The notes beneath the pieces were generated by a model that did not search any database, was not told the DNA's origin, and saw only the letters and a list, made by a program, of their open reading frames with translations. DNA of 8,888 nucleotides from Marinilabiliales bacterium (GTDB taxonomy: Bacteria; Bacteroidota; Bacteroidia; Bacteroidales; UBA12077), in assembly GCA_002869305.1 (NCBI GenBank), contig PKTC01000033.1, positions 1-8,888 on the forward strand, in the 5' to 3' direction. The first letter of the stretch is position 1; each line of letters starts with the position of its first letter. This document shows positions 1 to 6,138 of this stretch, piece by piece. Both the position numbers and the translations under genes were made by a program.

Positions 1-569
1 CTACCAGATACTACATCCCAATCCAGAATTTCCCAAAAACCAGCAACATATTCAGGACGTCTATTCTGATGATCTAAATAATACGCATGCTCCCACACAT
101 CACAAGTAAGAATTGGAATAAAACCTTCTTTTAAAGGGTTTTCCGCGTTGGATGTTTGAATAAGATCCAGGCTTCCGTTTGTTTTCTTAACCAACCAGGC
201 CCAACCAGATCCAAATAATGTTTTTGAAGCAGTAGAAAACTTCTCTTTAAATTCATCGAATGAACCGTAAGTGGCATCTATAGCATCTTTAAGTTGTCCT
301 AAAGGCTGCTTGGATTTATCTTTACCAAATTGATCAAAATAAAAAGTATGGTTCCAAACCTGAGCTGCATTATTAAATATGCCTCCATCTGATTTTATGA
401 TAATATCAATGATATCAGCACTTTCAAATTCAGTTCCTTTTATTAGATTATTCAGATTATTAACATAAGCAGCATGGTGCTTATCGTGGTGGAATTCTAG
501 TGTTTTCTTTGTAATAACTGGTTCTAATGCATCGTATGCATAAGGTAATTGGGGTAATTCGAAAGCCAT
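1..569 (-). CDS. sodB: Superoxide dismutase, Fe-type, C-terminus cut by window edge
   Basis: Converts superoxide to oxygen and hydrogen peroxide in the cytoplasm. The minus-strand frame opens at ATG 569-567 and stays open for 189 codons to the window edge, so only the last few residues of a roughly 195-200 aa protein are missing. The N-terminus MAFELPQLPYAYDALEP is typical of the Fe/Mn SOD family. The predicted metal ligands are H27, H74 (VWNH), D157 and H161 (DVWEH). Metal-type markers are Fe-like: Q70 in NNAAQVWNH and alanine at 142 in SNAENPL, where Mn enzymes carry Gly and Gln. The C-terminal signature with WEHAYYLDHQNRRPEY is intact. It lies downstream of a Mn-type SOD on the same strand, but a terminator lies between them and a -7-like box precedes this gene, so it is probably transcribed separately. 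Family assignment is very secure; metal use is inferred from motifs, and cambialistic enzymes exist. Confidence 0.95.
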   Translation of the reverse strand, partial: MAFELPQLPYAYDALEPVITKKTLEFHHDKHHAAYVNNLNNLIKGTEFESADIIDIIIKSDGGIFNNAAQVWNHTFYFDQFGKDKSKQPLGQLKDAIDATYGSFDEFKEKFSTASKTLFGSGWAWLVKKTNGSLDLIQTSNAENPLKEGFIPILTCDVWEHAYYLDHQNRRPEYVAGFWEILDWDVVSG

Positions 570-604
570 AATTGTAATTTTAAGGTTTAACAATAAAAGT
601 TAAA

Positions 605-612
605 CAAATTTA
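605..612 (-). promoter_or_regulatory. Candidate Bacteroidota -7 box for the Fe-type SOD
   Basis: The minus strand reads TAAATTTG, an exact match to TAnnTTTG, about 36 bases upstream of the ATG. That leaves a leader of roughly 30 nt. I see no good TTG at the expected -33 distance, so this is a tentative call in AT-rich sequence. Confidence 0.35.
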
Positions 613-628
613 AGCAATATTAAACTGA

Positions 629-661
629 TTAAAAAAAGAAAGCCGGGGAACCACCCCCGGC
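629..661 (-). terminator. Intrinsic terminator after the Mn-type SOD
   Basis: On the minus strand a perfect 7-bp GC-rich stem (GCCGGGG, positions 661-655, pairing with CCCCGGC, positions 648-642) has a 6-nt loop. It is followed directly by a T-rich run (TTTCTTTTTTTAA). The stem begins about 50 nt past the Mn-SOD stop codon and before the Fe-SOD start. It should separate the two SOD transcripts. On the plus strand no T-run follows, so it is directional. Confidence 0.85.
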
Positions 662-693
662 CCCTTTCGAAACCTAAATTACAATTAAACAAT

Positions 694-707
694 CCTGCTT
701 TCGCAGG
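694..707. repeat. Small hairpin CCTGC-TTTC-GCAGG, REP-like
   Basis: This is a perfect 5-bp inverted repeat. Read on the minus strand it is CCTGC-GAAA-GCAGG, a stem closed by a GNRA-type GAAA tetraloop, starting 3 nt after the Mn-SOD stop codon. The core resembles dispersed CCTGCgaaaGCAGG palindromes known from many bacterial genomes, but only one copy is present here. It could be an mRNA 3'-end stabiliser or the remnant of a dispersed repeat. Confidence 0.5.
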
Positions 708-710
708 CAA

Positions 711-1307
711 CTAAACAAATCGTTTAGCAACTTGATCCCAATCAATAACATTCCAGAAAGCATCAATATATTCAGGCCTTCTGTTTTGATATTTTAAATA
801 ATATGCGTGTTCCCAAACATCTAATCCTATGATCGGTGTTCCTTTCACCTCTGAAACATCCATTAAAGGATTATCCTGATTTGGAGTTGAAGCCACAACT
901 AATTTGCCATTTTGACTAACCAGCCATGCCCAACCAGAACCAAATCTTGTTGCTGCCGCATTATTAAAAGTTTCTTTAAATTTATCAAATGAACCAAAAT
1001 CTTTATTCAGAGCATCAAGTAATGCACCTGAAGGTTGCCCTCCACCATTTCCTGACATAATATCCCAAAATAATTTATGGTTATAAAAACCTCCGCCATT
1101 ATTTCTTACTCCAACAGAGTGTTTAGAAATATTTTTTAAGATCTCTTCAATTGATTTATTTTCTAGCTCTGTTCCTTCTATCGCTGTATTTAATTTATTG
1201 GTATATCCTCCATGATGCTTTGTATAATGAATTTCCATCGTTTGCGCATCAATGTAAGGCTCTAATGCGTTGTAATCGTATTTTAAATCTGGTAATTGAA
1301 ATGCCAT
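711..1307 (-). CDS. sodA: Superoxide dismutase, Mn-type
   Basis: Complete 198-aa cytoplasmic enzyme that dismutates superoxide to oxygen and hydrogen peroxide. The alpha-helical N-terminal domain covers about residues 1-85 and the C-terminal alpha/beta domain about 90-198. Predicted metal ligands are H27, H77 (YNH), D163 and H167 (DVWEH). Mn-type markers are the RNNGGGFYNH segment (residues 68-77) with G73, and Q144 in TPNQDNPL, where Fe enzymes have Gln and Ala. The length is normal, and the ATG start gives the family-typical MAFQLPDLKYDYNALEP. It precedes the Fe-type SOD on the same strand, with a hairpin and a strong terminator in between. It diverges from the MATE gene across 113 bp. I see no exact TAnnTTTG box upstream, so its promoter is unassigned; a regulator-dependent promoter is possible. 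Family certain; metal preference inferred. Confidence 0.97.
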   Translation of the reverse strand: MAFQLPDLKYDYNALEPYIDAQTMEIHYTKHHGGYTNKLNTAIEGTELENKSIEEILKNISKHSVGVRNNGGGFYNHKLFWDIMSGNGGGQPSGALLDALNKDFGSFDKFKETFNNAAATRFGSGWAWLVSQNGKLVVASTPNQDNPLMDVSEVKGTPIIGLDVWEHAYYLKYQNRRPEYIDAFWNVIDWDQVAKRFV

Positions 1308-1390
1308 AATAATAAGTTAATTTTTAATAGTTAAACAATTTATTTAGATTGATTCTAATTAATTGATAGTATAACAAAGAATGTTTAGAA

Positions 1391-1421
1391 TTGTTTAGTA
1401 TTTTTTAAAAAATTACTTTCG
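1391..1421 (+). promoter_or_regulatory. Candidate promoter of the MATE gene
   Basis: TTG at 1391-1393 (-33) and TACTTTCG at 1414-1421 (-7, one mismatch to TAnnTTTG) are 20 bases apart, the usual Bacteroidota spacing. Transcription would begin near 1427. That is downstream of the first possible start codon, GTG at 1421, and upstream of TTG at 1442, so it bears on which start is used. Confidence 0.5.
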
Positions 1422-2743
1422 TGAATCAAAGAGAAGATATTTTGAACAAGAGAATATTAAATATTGCTGTACCTAATATCATTAGCAACATTACAATTCC
1501 CTTACTGGGGATAGTAGATTTAGCTTTAGTGGGTCATCTTGAATCAAAGGTTTATATCGGTGCCATTGCGATAGGAAGTATGATCTTTAATTTTATTTAT
1601 TGGGGATTCAGCTTTTTAAGAATGGGTACTAGTGGTTTCGCTGCCCAGGCTTATGGACAAAAAGATATTCGTGAAAGTTTTTATCAATTATACAGAGCAC
1701 TTTTTGTTGGATTCATAGGTTCAATCCTTTTACTTGTTCTTCAGAAACCAATTGATCTTTTCAGTTTTTTTATAATCAATGGAAGTGATGAAGTTGAATT
1801 CTTCGCTCAACAATATTTTTATATCCGAATCTGGGCGGCACCTGCAACTATAGCATTATACTCTATCTCCGGTTGGTATATCGGAATGCAAAATGCTAAA
1901 ATTCCCATGATCCTGGCAATTATTGTCAATTTATTAAATATTGGTTTCAATGTTTTATTTATAAAAGTATTTGGCATGAAATCAGATGGTGTTGCTTTGG
2001 GAACATTATGTGCACAATACTCGGGATTAATTGCAGGAATAATTTTCTTAAGTAAACAAAAGAAAAGGTTAAAAAAATATTTTATCCCTTCTGCGATTCT
2101 TCAAATTAAGGCCTTGAAAAGATTTGCTAATGTAAATAAGGATATTTTTATACGTACCATGAGTCTGGTTTTTGCACTGTCATTTTTCACAGCAAAATCA
2201 GCAAAATTTGGAGATACTTTACTGGCAGTTAATACTATTCTTCTTCAATTCTTTACAATTTATGCGTACATTGTTGATGGATTTGCATATGCTGGAGAAG
2301 CTCTAGGAGGAAAGTACTTTGGAGCAAAGGACAAATCGAACTTATTACGAGTCACCAAACTTTTATTCTTTTGGGGCTTATTCATGGCAATTATATTTAC
2401 TGTTGTTTATTATTTCGGAGATCATTTATTATTAGGAATTCTTACTAACAATGTTGAAGTAATTCAAAGTATTCAGCCGTATTTAATTTGGGTTTATCTC
2501 ATTCCTATATTAACTTTTGGTGCATTTATCTGGGATGGAATTTTTATAGGCGTTACCGCATCATCAAGCATGAGAAATGCCATGTTAATATCTACATTTT
2601 TAATATTTGTACCTGCCTATTTTATCTTACATTATTTTTTTGATAATCATGGATTATGGGCTGCATTTATGATTTTCATGATTGCCAGGTTGGTTACATT
2701 AAGTATATATGCTCCAAAGTCAATCTTCAATAAATTAAAGTAA
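1421..2743 (+). CDS. MATE-family multidrug/toxin efflux transporter
   Basis: Inner-membrane antiporter that probably exports cationic drugs or metabolites using a Na+ or H+ gradient; the substrate cannot be read from sequence. The longest frame is 440 aa and is hydrophobic throughout. It fits about 12 transmembrane helices in two MatE halves, roughly residues 15-220 and 240-430. N-terminal family features are visible: IAVPNIISNITIPLLGIVDLALVGHL, interrupted here by residue numbering only (residues about 14-40), then RMGTSGFAAQAYGQ (67-80), close to the DinF-like branch. Start is uncertain. GTG 1421 gives the longest frame, but TTG 1442 gives MNKRILNIAVPN, which resembles the usual family N-terminus, and a predicted promoter overlaps the GTG. 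I report the outer limit and lean towards 1442. No MarR or TetR regulator is adjacent. The DUF1858 gene follows 56 bp downstream. Confidence 0.93.
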   Translation: MNQREDILNKRILNIAVPNIISNITIPLLGIVDLALVGHLESKVYIGAIAIGSMIFNFIYWGFSFLRMGTSGFAAQAYGQKDIRESFYQLYRALFVGFIGSILLLVLQKPIDLFSFFIINGSDEVEFFAQQYFYIRIWAAPATIALYSISGWYIGMQNAKIPMILAIIVNLLNIGFNVLFIKVFGMKSDGVALGTLCAQYSGLIAGIIFLSKQKKRLKKYFIPSAILQIKALKRFANVNKDIFIRTMSLVFALSFFTAKSAKFGDTLLAVNTILLQFFTIYAYIVDGFAYAGEALGGKYFGAKDKSNLLRVTKLLFFWGLFMAIIFTVVYYFGDHLLLGILTNNVEVIQSIQPYLIWVYLIPILTFGAFIWDGIFIGVTASSSMRNAMLISTFLIFVPAYFILHYFFDNHGLWAAFMIFMIARLVTLSIYAPKSIFNKLK

Positions 2744-2752
2744 ATTCTTAAA

Positions 2753-2783
2753 TTGAACATTTGTTTTCTTCATTTGTATTTTG
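2753..2783 (+). promoter_or_regulatory. Weak candidate promoter before the DUF1858 gene
   Basis: TTG at 2753-2755 and TATTTTG at 2777-2783 (one base short of TAnnTTTG) are 21 bases apart. They would give a leader of about 10 nt. The imperfect -7 makes this tentative; the gene could equally be read through from the MATE gene, since no terminator is evident between them. Confidence 0.27.
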
Positions 2784-2799
2784 ATCAAAAAACTGTGAA

Positions 2800-3000
2800 A
2801 TGAAACTTTCAAAAAATATTAGCATAGAAGAATTAGTTGAAACCATTCCGGAATCGGTTAACTATTTAATGAAAAAGGGCATAAAATGTATTGCTTGTGG
2901 CGAACCCATCTGGGGCACATTGGAAGATGCAGCCAAAGAAAAAGGATTTTCTGACTTTGAAATTGAAAAAATAATTACTGAATTGGAAGATATAAAGTAA
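2800..3000 (+). CDS. DUF1858 small protein with CxxC redox pair
   Basis: A 66-aa soluble protein of the DUF1858 type, also described as the hybrid-cluster-protein-associated redox disulfide domain. The domain fills the whole protein. An N-terminal stretch (residues 5-27, ending LMKKG) leads to KCIACG with C30 and C33. It continues with EPIWGTLEDAAKEKG (35-49), the conserved pattern after the cysteines, and ends in an acidic helix. The CxxC pair may form a disulfide or bind metal; the physiological role is not established and I do not assign one. No hybrid cluster protein gene is nearby. ATG 2800 is the only sensible start and the length is normal for the family. It is followed by a REP-like inverted pair and then a convergent operon. 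Confidence 0.85.
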   Translation: MKLSKNISIEELVETIPESVNYLMKKGIKCIACGEPIWGTLEDAAKEKGFSDFEIEKIITELEDIK

Positions 3001-3013
3001 AGAATATACATAC

Positions 3014-3073
3014 ACATTTCGATAAACTCAGTGCGGCGAAAGCATAAGTGGTCATACTGAACTCGTTGAAGTG
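3014..3073. repeat. REP-like inverted repeat pair, copy A
   Basis: This 86-bp convergent junction contains a forward unit (about 3014-3033, core TTCGATAAACTCAGT at 3018-3032) and an inverted unit (about 3051-3073, starting GTCATACTGAACTCG). The spacer is about 17 nt. The two are imperfect reverse complements, with several mismatches that are G-T wobbles in RNA. The 15-nt core recurs exactly at 7788-7802, in the same forward-then-inverted arrangement. No T-run follows on either strand, so it is not a clear intrinsic terminator, though an extended hairpin could stop or protect both converging transcripts. Confidence 0.75.
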
Positions 3074-3086
3074 TTTACCAATAAGA

Positions 3087-4052
3087 TTAATTAAATTTTT
3101 CAGATAATAAATAATTCTTAACGTAATCCTCCACACCATCTTCTAGACTAGTAAAGGGCTTATCATAACCTATTGAACGAAGTTTACTCATATTTGCTTC
3201 AGTGAAATACTGGTACTTATCACGAATATCAATGGGCGTATCAATGAATTCTATACTTTCTGGAATTTCCATTCCTTTAAACGTATTTTTAACTAAATCT
3301 AAAAAAGTTCTCCCACCTCCGGTTCCAATATTATAAAGTACTGAATCTTTTCTATGATTCATTAAGAAAAACATAATATCACTCAAGTCCTTTACATAAA
3401 CAAAGTCACGTGTTTGTCCTCCATCTTGATAATCAGGATTGTGTGATTTAAATAATTTCATTTTACCGGTAGCTGTGATCTGTTTATATGCATGATAAAC
3501 AACCGATGCCATTCTACCTTTATGATATTCATTTGGGCCATAGACATTGAAGAATTTTAATCCAGCCCAGAAGAAAGGCTTTTTTTCTTGCTTTAAAGCC
3601 CACTTATCAAAATCATTTTTTGATTCGCCATACAAATTTAATGGCTTTAACTTTTCAACTACTTCATGATTATCTTCGTAACCGAATTCGCCCAAACCAT
3701 ATGTTGCTGCAGAAGAAGCATAAACCAAAGGTAATCCATACTTGACACAAATCTCCCAAACGTTTTTTGAATAATTTAGGTTCAATGCATCATATATTTC
3801 TTTTGGGAATCCTGTCGTAGCAGATCTGGCTCCCATATGAAATACAAATTGTACCAATTTTTGATTTTGTTCCAACCATTCAATAAAATCATCACGATGC
3901 ACCTTGTGTGTGTAAATTTTACCTTCGAGGTTTTTGTTTTTATCCGCATGCGAGAAATCATCAACTACAACAATATCTTTGAATCCTTCGCTATTTAATT
4001 TACTAACTAAGTTGCTTCCAATAAAGCCGGCAGCTCCAGTAACAATAATCAT
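3087..4052 (-). CDS. hldD: ADP-L-glycero-D-manno-heptose 6-epimerase
   Basis: Extended short-chain dehydrogenase (321 aa) that epimerises ADP-D-glycero-D-manno-heptose to the L-glycero form, the donor of inner-core LPS heptose, in the cytoplasm with bound NADP. The Rossmann motif GAAGFIG is at residues 6-12 with N14 after it. YASSAATYG (111-119) holds the catalytic Ser region. YGESK supplies the Y141/K145 pair. HKGRMASVV supplies K178, matching the second catalytic lysine of HldD. The C-terminal DKYQYFTEANMSKLRSIGYDKPF region, split here as residues about 278-300, resembles HldD rather than generic GalE. ATG 4052 was chosen because it gives MIIVTGAAGFIG, the family N-terminus, with purine-rich AGAAGAAAT before it. 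An in-frame TTG at 4073 would add seven unusual residues. It is the last gene of a run after mqnB and mqnD, 30 bp behind mqnD. Other heptose genes (gmhA, hldE, gmhB) are absent from the window. Confidence 0.9.
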   Translation of the reverse strand: MIIVTGAAGFIGSNLVSKLNSEGFKDIVVVDDFSHADKNKNLEGKIYTHKVHRDDFIEWLEQNQKLVQFVFHMGARSATTGFPKEIYDALNLNYSKNVWEICVKYGLPLVYASSAATYGLGEFGYEDNHEVVEKLKPLNLYGESKNDFDKWALKQEKKPFFWAGLKFFNVYGPNEYHKGRMASVVYHAYKQITATGKMKLFKSHNPDYQDGGQTRDFVYVKDLSDIMFFLMNHRKDSVLYNIGTGGGRTFLDLVKNTFKGMEIPESIEFIDTPIDIRDKYQYFTEANMSKLRSIGYDKPFTSLEDGVEDYVKNYLLSEKFN

Positions 4053-4082
4053 ATTTCTTCTAAATTTAAACAATTGAGTATG

Positions 4083-4916
4083 CTAAGTTAAGAAAATTTG
4101 CTTATTCATCTTTGGTATTATTCCCAAACTAATAGCACGTTTATATAATTCACTGATTGCATTTCGTCCATCTTTCCCTAGTTCGCGAGTAAACTCATTA
4201 ACATAAAGTTCAATATGTTTGTACATTACTTGTTCATCCATTTCCTGAGCATGCTTCTTAATAAAAGGAAAGGCCGATTTAGGGTTTTCGAATGCAAACT
4301 CAACACTTCTTTTTAAAACCCGATTTATGGTATGTTGTAAATCTTCGTTAAGTTTTCTATTTACAACAATTCCTCCCAAAGGAATGGGCAATCCAGTTTC
4401 TTTCTCCCAATATTCTCCTAAATCAACAATCTTTTTTAGCCCCTTCATCTCATATGTAAACCTATTTTCATGAATAATAAGGCCAGCATCTACCTCGTTG
4501 CTTAAAACCGCCTCCTCTATATCTGAGAACAAGTATTCTGTTTTATGCTTAGCATCAGGATAGGCAATACTAAATAACAAATTCGCCGTTGTATTTTGTC
4601 CTGGAATAGCAATTGTTAAATCATTAATCTCATCGGGATAAACTTTTAATTTACTTATTAATAAAGGGCCATTCTTAAAGCCTAATGCGCTTCCCGAATC
4701 TAATATCAGGTAATTATTTTCAATTTTTGAATAGGCATGATAGCTTATTTTTGTCACATCCAACTCAGCATGAATTGCTTTTTGATTTAATTCCTCCACA
4801 TCTCCTAAAATGATGTCAAAATCCAAACCTTCTGTATCAACTTTTTGGTGGATCATTGCATCGAAAATAAACGTATCGTTAGGACAGGTCGAAAAACCAA
4901 GGCTTATTTTTTGCAT
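4083..4916 (-). CDS. mqnD: 1,4-dihydroxy-6-naphthoate synthase
   Basis: Cytoplasmic enzyme of the futalosine route to menaquinone. It cleaves cyclic dehypoxanthinyl futalosine to 1,4-dihydroxy-6-naphthoate. The 277-aa protein has the periplasmic-binding-protein-like fold of the MqnA/MqnD family. The N-terminus LGFSTCPNDTFIF (residues 6-18) is characteristic of MqnD rather than MqnA. A Ser/Thr-rich stretch PGQNTTANLL lies at 105-114. GLIIHENRFTY (145-155) carries H149, which corresponds to the histidine proposed as the catalytic base in MqnD. Length is normal. It lies 14 bp after mqnB and 30 bp before hldD on the same strand, so it is probably co-transcribed. The other pathway genes (mqnA, mqnC, mqnE) and the prenylation steps must lie elsewhere. 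Confidence 0.93.
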   Translation of the reverse strand: MQKISLGFSTCPNDTFIFDAMIHQKVDTEGLDFDIILGDVEELNQKAIHAELDVTKISYHAYSKIENNYLILDSGSALGFKNGPLLISKLKVYPDEINDLTIAIPGQNTTANLLFSIAYPDAKHKTEYLFSDIEEAVLSNEVDAGLIIHENRFTYEMKGLKKIVDLGEYWEKETGLPIPLGGIVVNRKLNEDLQHTINRVLKRSVEFAFENPKSAFPFIKKHAQEMDEQVMYKHIELYVNEFTRELGKDGRNAISELYKRAISLGIIPKMNKQIFLT

Positions 4917-4930
4917 AGTATAGCTCTGTT

Positions 4931-5605
4931 TTACTTAGATATAACATCAATAATTTCTAAAAGTTTTGTATTCAGATTTTTAATCGCCAAAGTTATGTTC
5001 CAATTAGCCTCATCTCTTTCTTTAACATAGTTTGAAATGCTGCGAATTTGCATAAACTTTACCCCCTCTTGCAAACACACATAAAAAAATGCAGCTCCCT
5101 CCATGGTTTCAATATCTGCCTTGAACTTATCACGAAAAAGATTAATCGAAGTTTTATTTCCATGAGTTCTATTAACAGTTATGGCAGAAGCTTCCTTTAA
5201 ATTCAAATTTAAAGTATTTGTATTCTCCAGCATGCCATTTTTAAAAGGAAACTCATCCTGATCCCCAAATCCTTTTTCAAACATTGTGTAAAATTTATCT
5301 TTATCCTCAATACCAACATCTGCCAGTTGATCATTTCGAACCCAAACAGTTTCTCCAATTTCCAGATCATTATTAAAACTTCCTGCTATTCCTGCATTTA
5401 TAACCCAATCATATTTCATTTCAGATAAAGTTCTGGTTAATGCATAAGTGGTTAAAACTCCTCCGATTCCTGTAATTAGAAAATCAACACTCAGACTTTT
5501 GATAACGGAATATTTCATTACACAAACCTCAGTATTCTTAGTTCTAAAATGTTTTTTTATCGGCAGAATTTCTTTTTCTGTAGCAGAAACGACTAATATC
5601 TTCAT
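4931..5605 (-). CDS. mqnB: Futalosine hydrolase
   Basis: Nucleosidase of the futalosine menaquinone pathway that removes hypoxanthine from futalosine to give dehypoxanthinyl futalosine. The 224-aa protein belongs to the phosphorylase/nucleosidase (MTAN-like) superfamily. SATEKE (residues 7-12) holds E10, aligned with the acidic residue of MTAN. GIGG lies at 46-49, and NAGIAGSF (70-77) is the nucleosidase glycine motif. ETMEGAAFFYVC (166-177) carries the substrate-binding M168/E169. IRSISNYVKERDEANW (187-202) is the futalosine-hydrolase pattern; N192 stands where MTAN has the catalytic Asp, a difference shared by the MqnB family as I recall it. It is the first gene of the mqnB-mqnD-hldD run, and the adjacent mqnD strongly supports the call over a generic MTA/SAH nucleosidase. 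An exact TATCTTTG box lies upstream. Confidence 0.92.
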   Translation of the reverse strand: MKILVVSATEKEILPIKKHFRTKNTEVCVMKYSVIKSLSVDFLITGIGGVLTTYALTRTLSEMKYDWVINAGIAGSFNNDLEIGETVWVRNDQLADVGIEDKDKFYTMFEKGFGDQDEFPFKNGMLENTNTLNLNLKEASAITVNRTHGNKTSINLFRDKFKADIETMEGAAFFYVCLQEGVKFMQIRSISNYVKERDEANWNITLAIKNLNTKLLEIIDVISK

Positions 5606-5628
5606 CTTAATTACTACTTTTGTAAACT

Positions 5629-5636
5629 CAAAGATA
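5629..5636 (-). promoter_or_regulatory. Candidate -7 box for the mqnB-mqnD-hldD operon
   Basis: The minus strand reads TATCTTTG, an exact TAnnTTTG match, 23 bases before the mqnB ATG. It would give a very short leader. No TTG is visible at the -33 distance. The site lies in the 113-bp divergent region shared with the pterin genes. Confidence 0.45.
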
Positions 5637-5718
5637 TTGCTTTTATATTATAATTATTGTTAATTTATGGTCTTAAAGGCAAATACTTTTAACATCAAAA
5701 CGATTAAAGTTTTTCAAT

Positions 5719-6132
5719 ATGGTTTATGTAACCCGACGAGAAAGATTTAGTGCTGCTCACCGATTATACAGAGATGATTGGGATGATAAGAAAAATCTGG
5801 AAGTTTTCGATAAATGTTCTTATCCTAACTGGCATGGACATAACTATATTATATATGTTACTGTAAAAGGCGAATTAAACCCTGAAACAGGTTTTGTTGT
5901 AAATATTAAGCATTTAAGCAAAATCATCAAAGAAAATGCAATTGTTAAATCAGATCATAAGAATCTAAATCTTGACGTTGATTTCTTGAAAGGAAAGTTG
6001 GCCTCAACAGAAAATGTAGCCATTGGAATATGGGAACAACTTCAACCAATAATCAATGAACTGGGTATTCAGTTACATTGTGTTAAAGTTGAAGAAACTG
6101 AGAATAATTTTGTAGAATATTATGGAAATTAA
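5719..6132 (+). CDS. 6-pyruvoyl-tetrahydropterin synthase / QueD family protein
   Basis: A 137-aa T-fold enzyme acting on 7,8-dihydroneopterin triphosphate, the product of the next gene, folE. Predicted zinc ligands are H14 (FSAAH) and H39/H41 (WHGHNY). The predicted catalytic set is C33, D79/H80 (SDHKNL) and a glutamate in VKVEETEN (E125 or E126). C33 argues against the PTPS-III subtype, which lacks this Cys. The segment TGFVVNIKHL has N62, where QueD proteins usually show an Asp after GMV; PTPS enzymes show MNL. C33 followed by PNWHGHNY also looks PTPS-like. So the product could be 6-carboxytetrahydropterin for queuosine, or 6-pyruvoyl-tetrahydropterin for a biopterin-like cofactor, and I leave the symbol blank. 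folE begins 6 bp after the stop, so the two form one unit. A weak -7-like TACTTTTA lies at 5684-5691. Confidence 0.88.
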   Translation: MVYVTRRERFSAAHRLYRDDWDDKKNLEVFDKCSYPNWHGHNYIIYVTVKGELNPETGFVVNIKHLSKIIKENAIVKSDHKNLNLDVDFLKGKLASTENVAIGIWEQLQPIINELGIQLHCVKVEETENNFVEYYGN

Positions 6133-6138
6133 ATAGAT

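Noticed and set aside
1..1307. Recent tandem duplication of a SOD gene
   Set aside because: The two proteins differ across most of their length and carry opposite metal-type residues, so they are old paralogues or were acquired separately.
3782..3964. 60-codon minus-strand open frame
   Set aside because: It lies wholly inside hldD in another frame of the same strand; hldD has all its catalytic motifs.
4845..5030. 61-codon plus-strand open frame
   Set aside because: Antisense to the mqnD start and mqnB end, with no domain or start context.
5448..5663. 71-codon plus-strand open frame
   Set aside because: Antisense to the mqnB 5' end and its leader; hydrophobic content reflects the AT-rich complement, and there is no promoter or family match.
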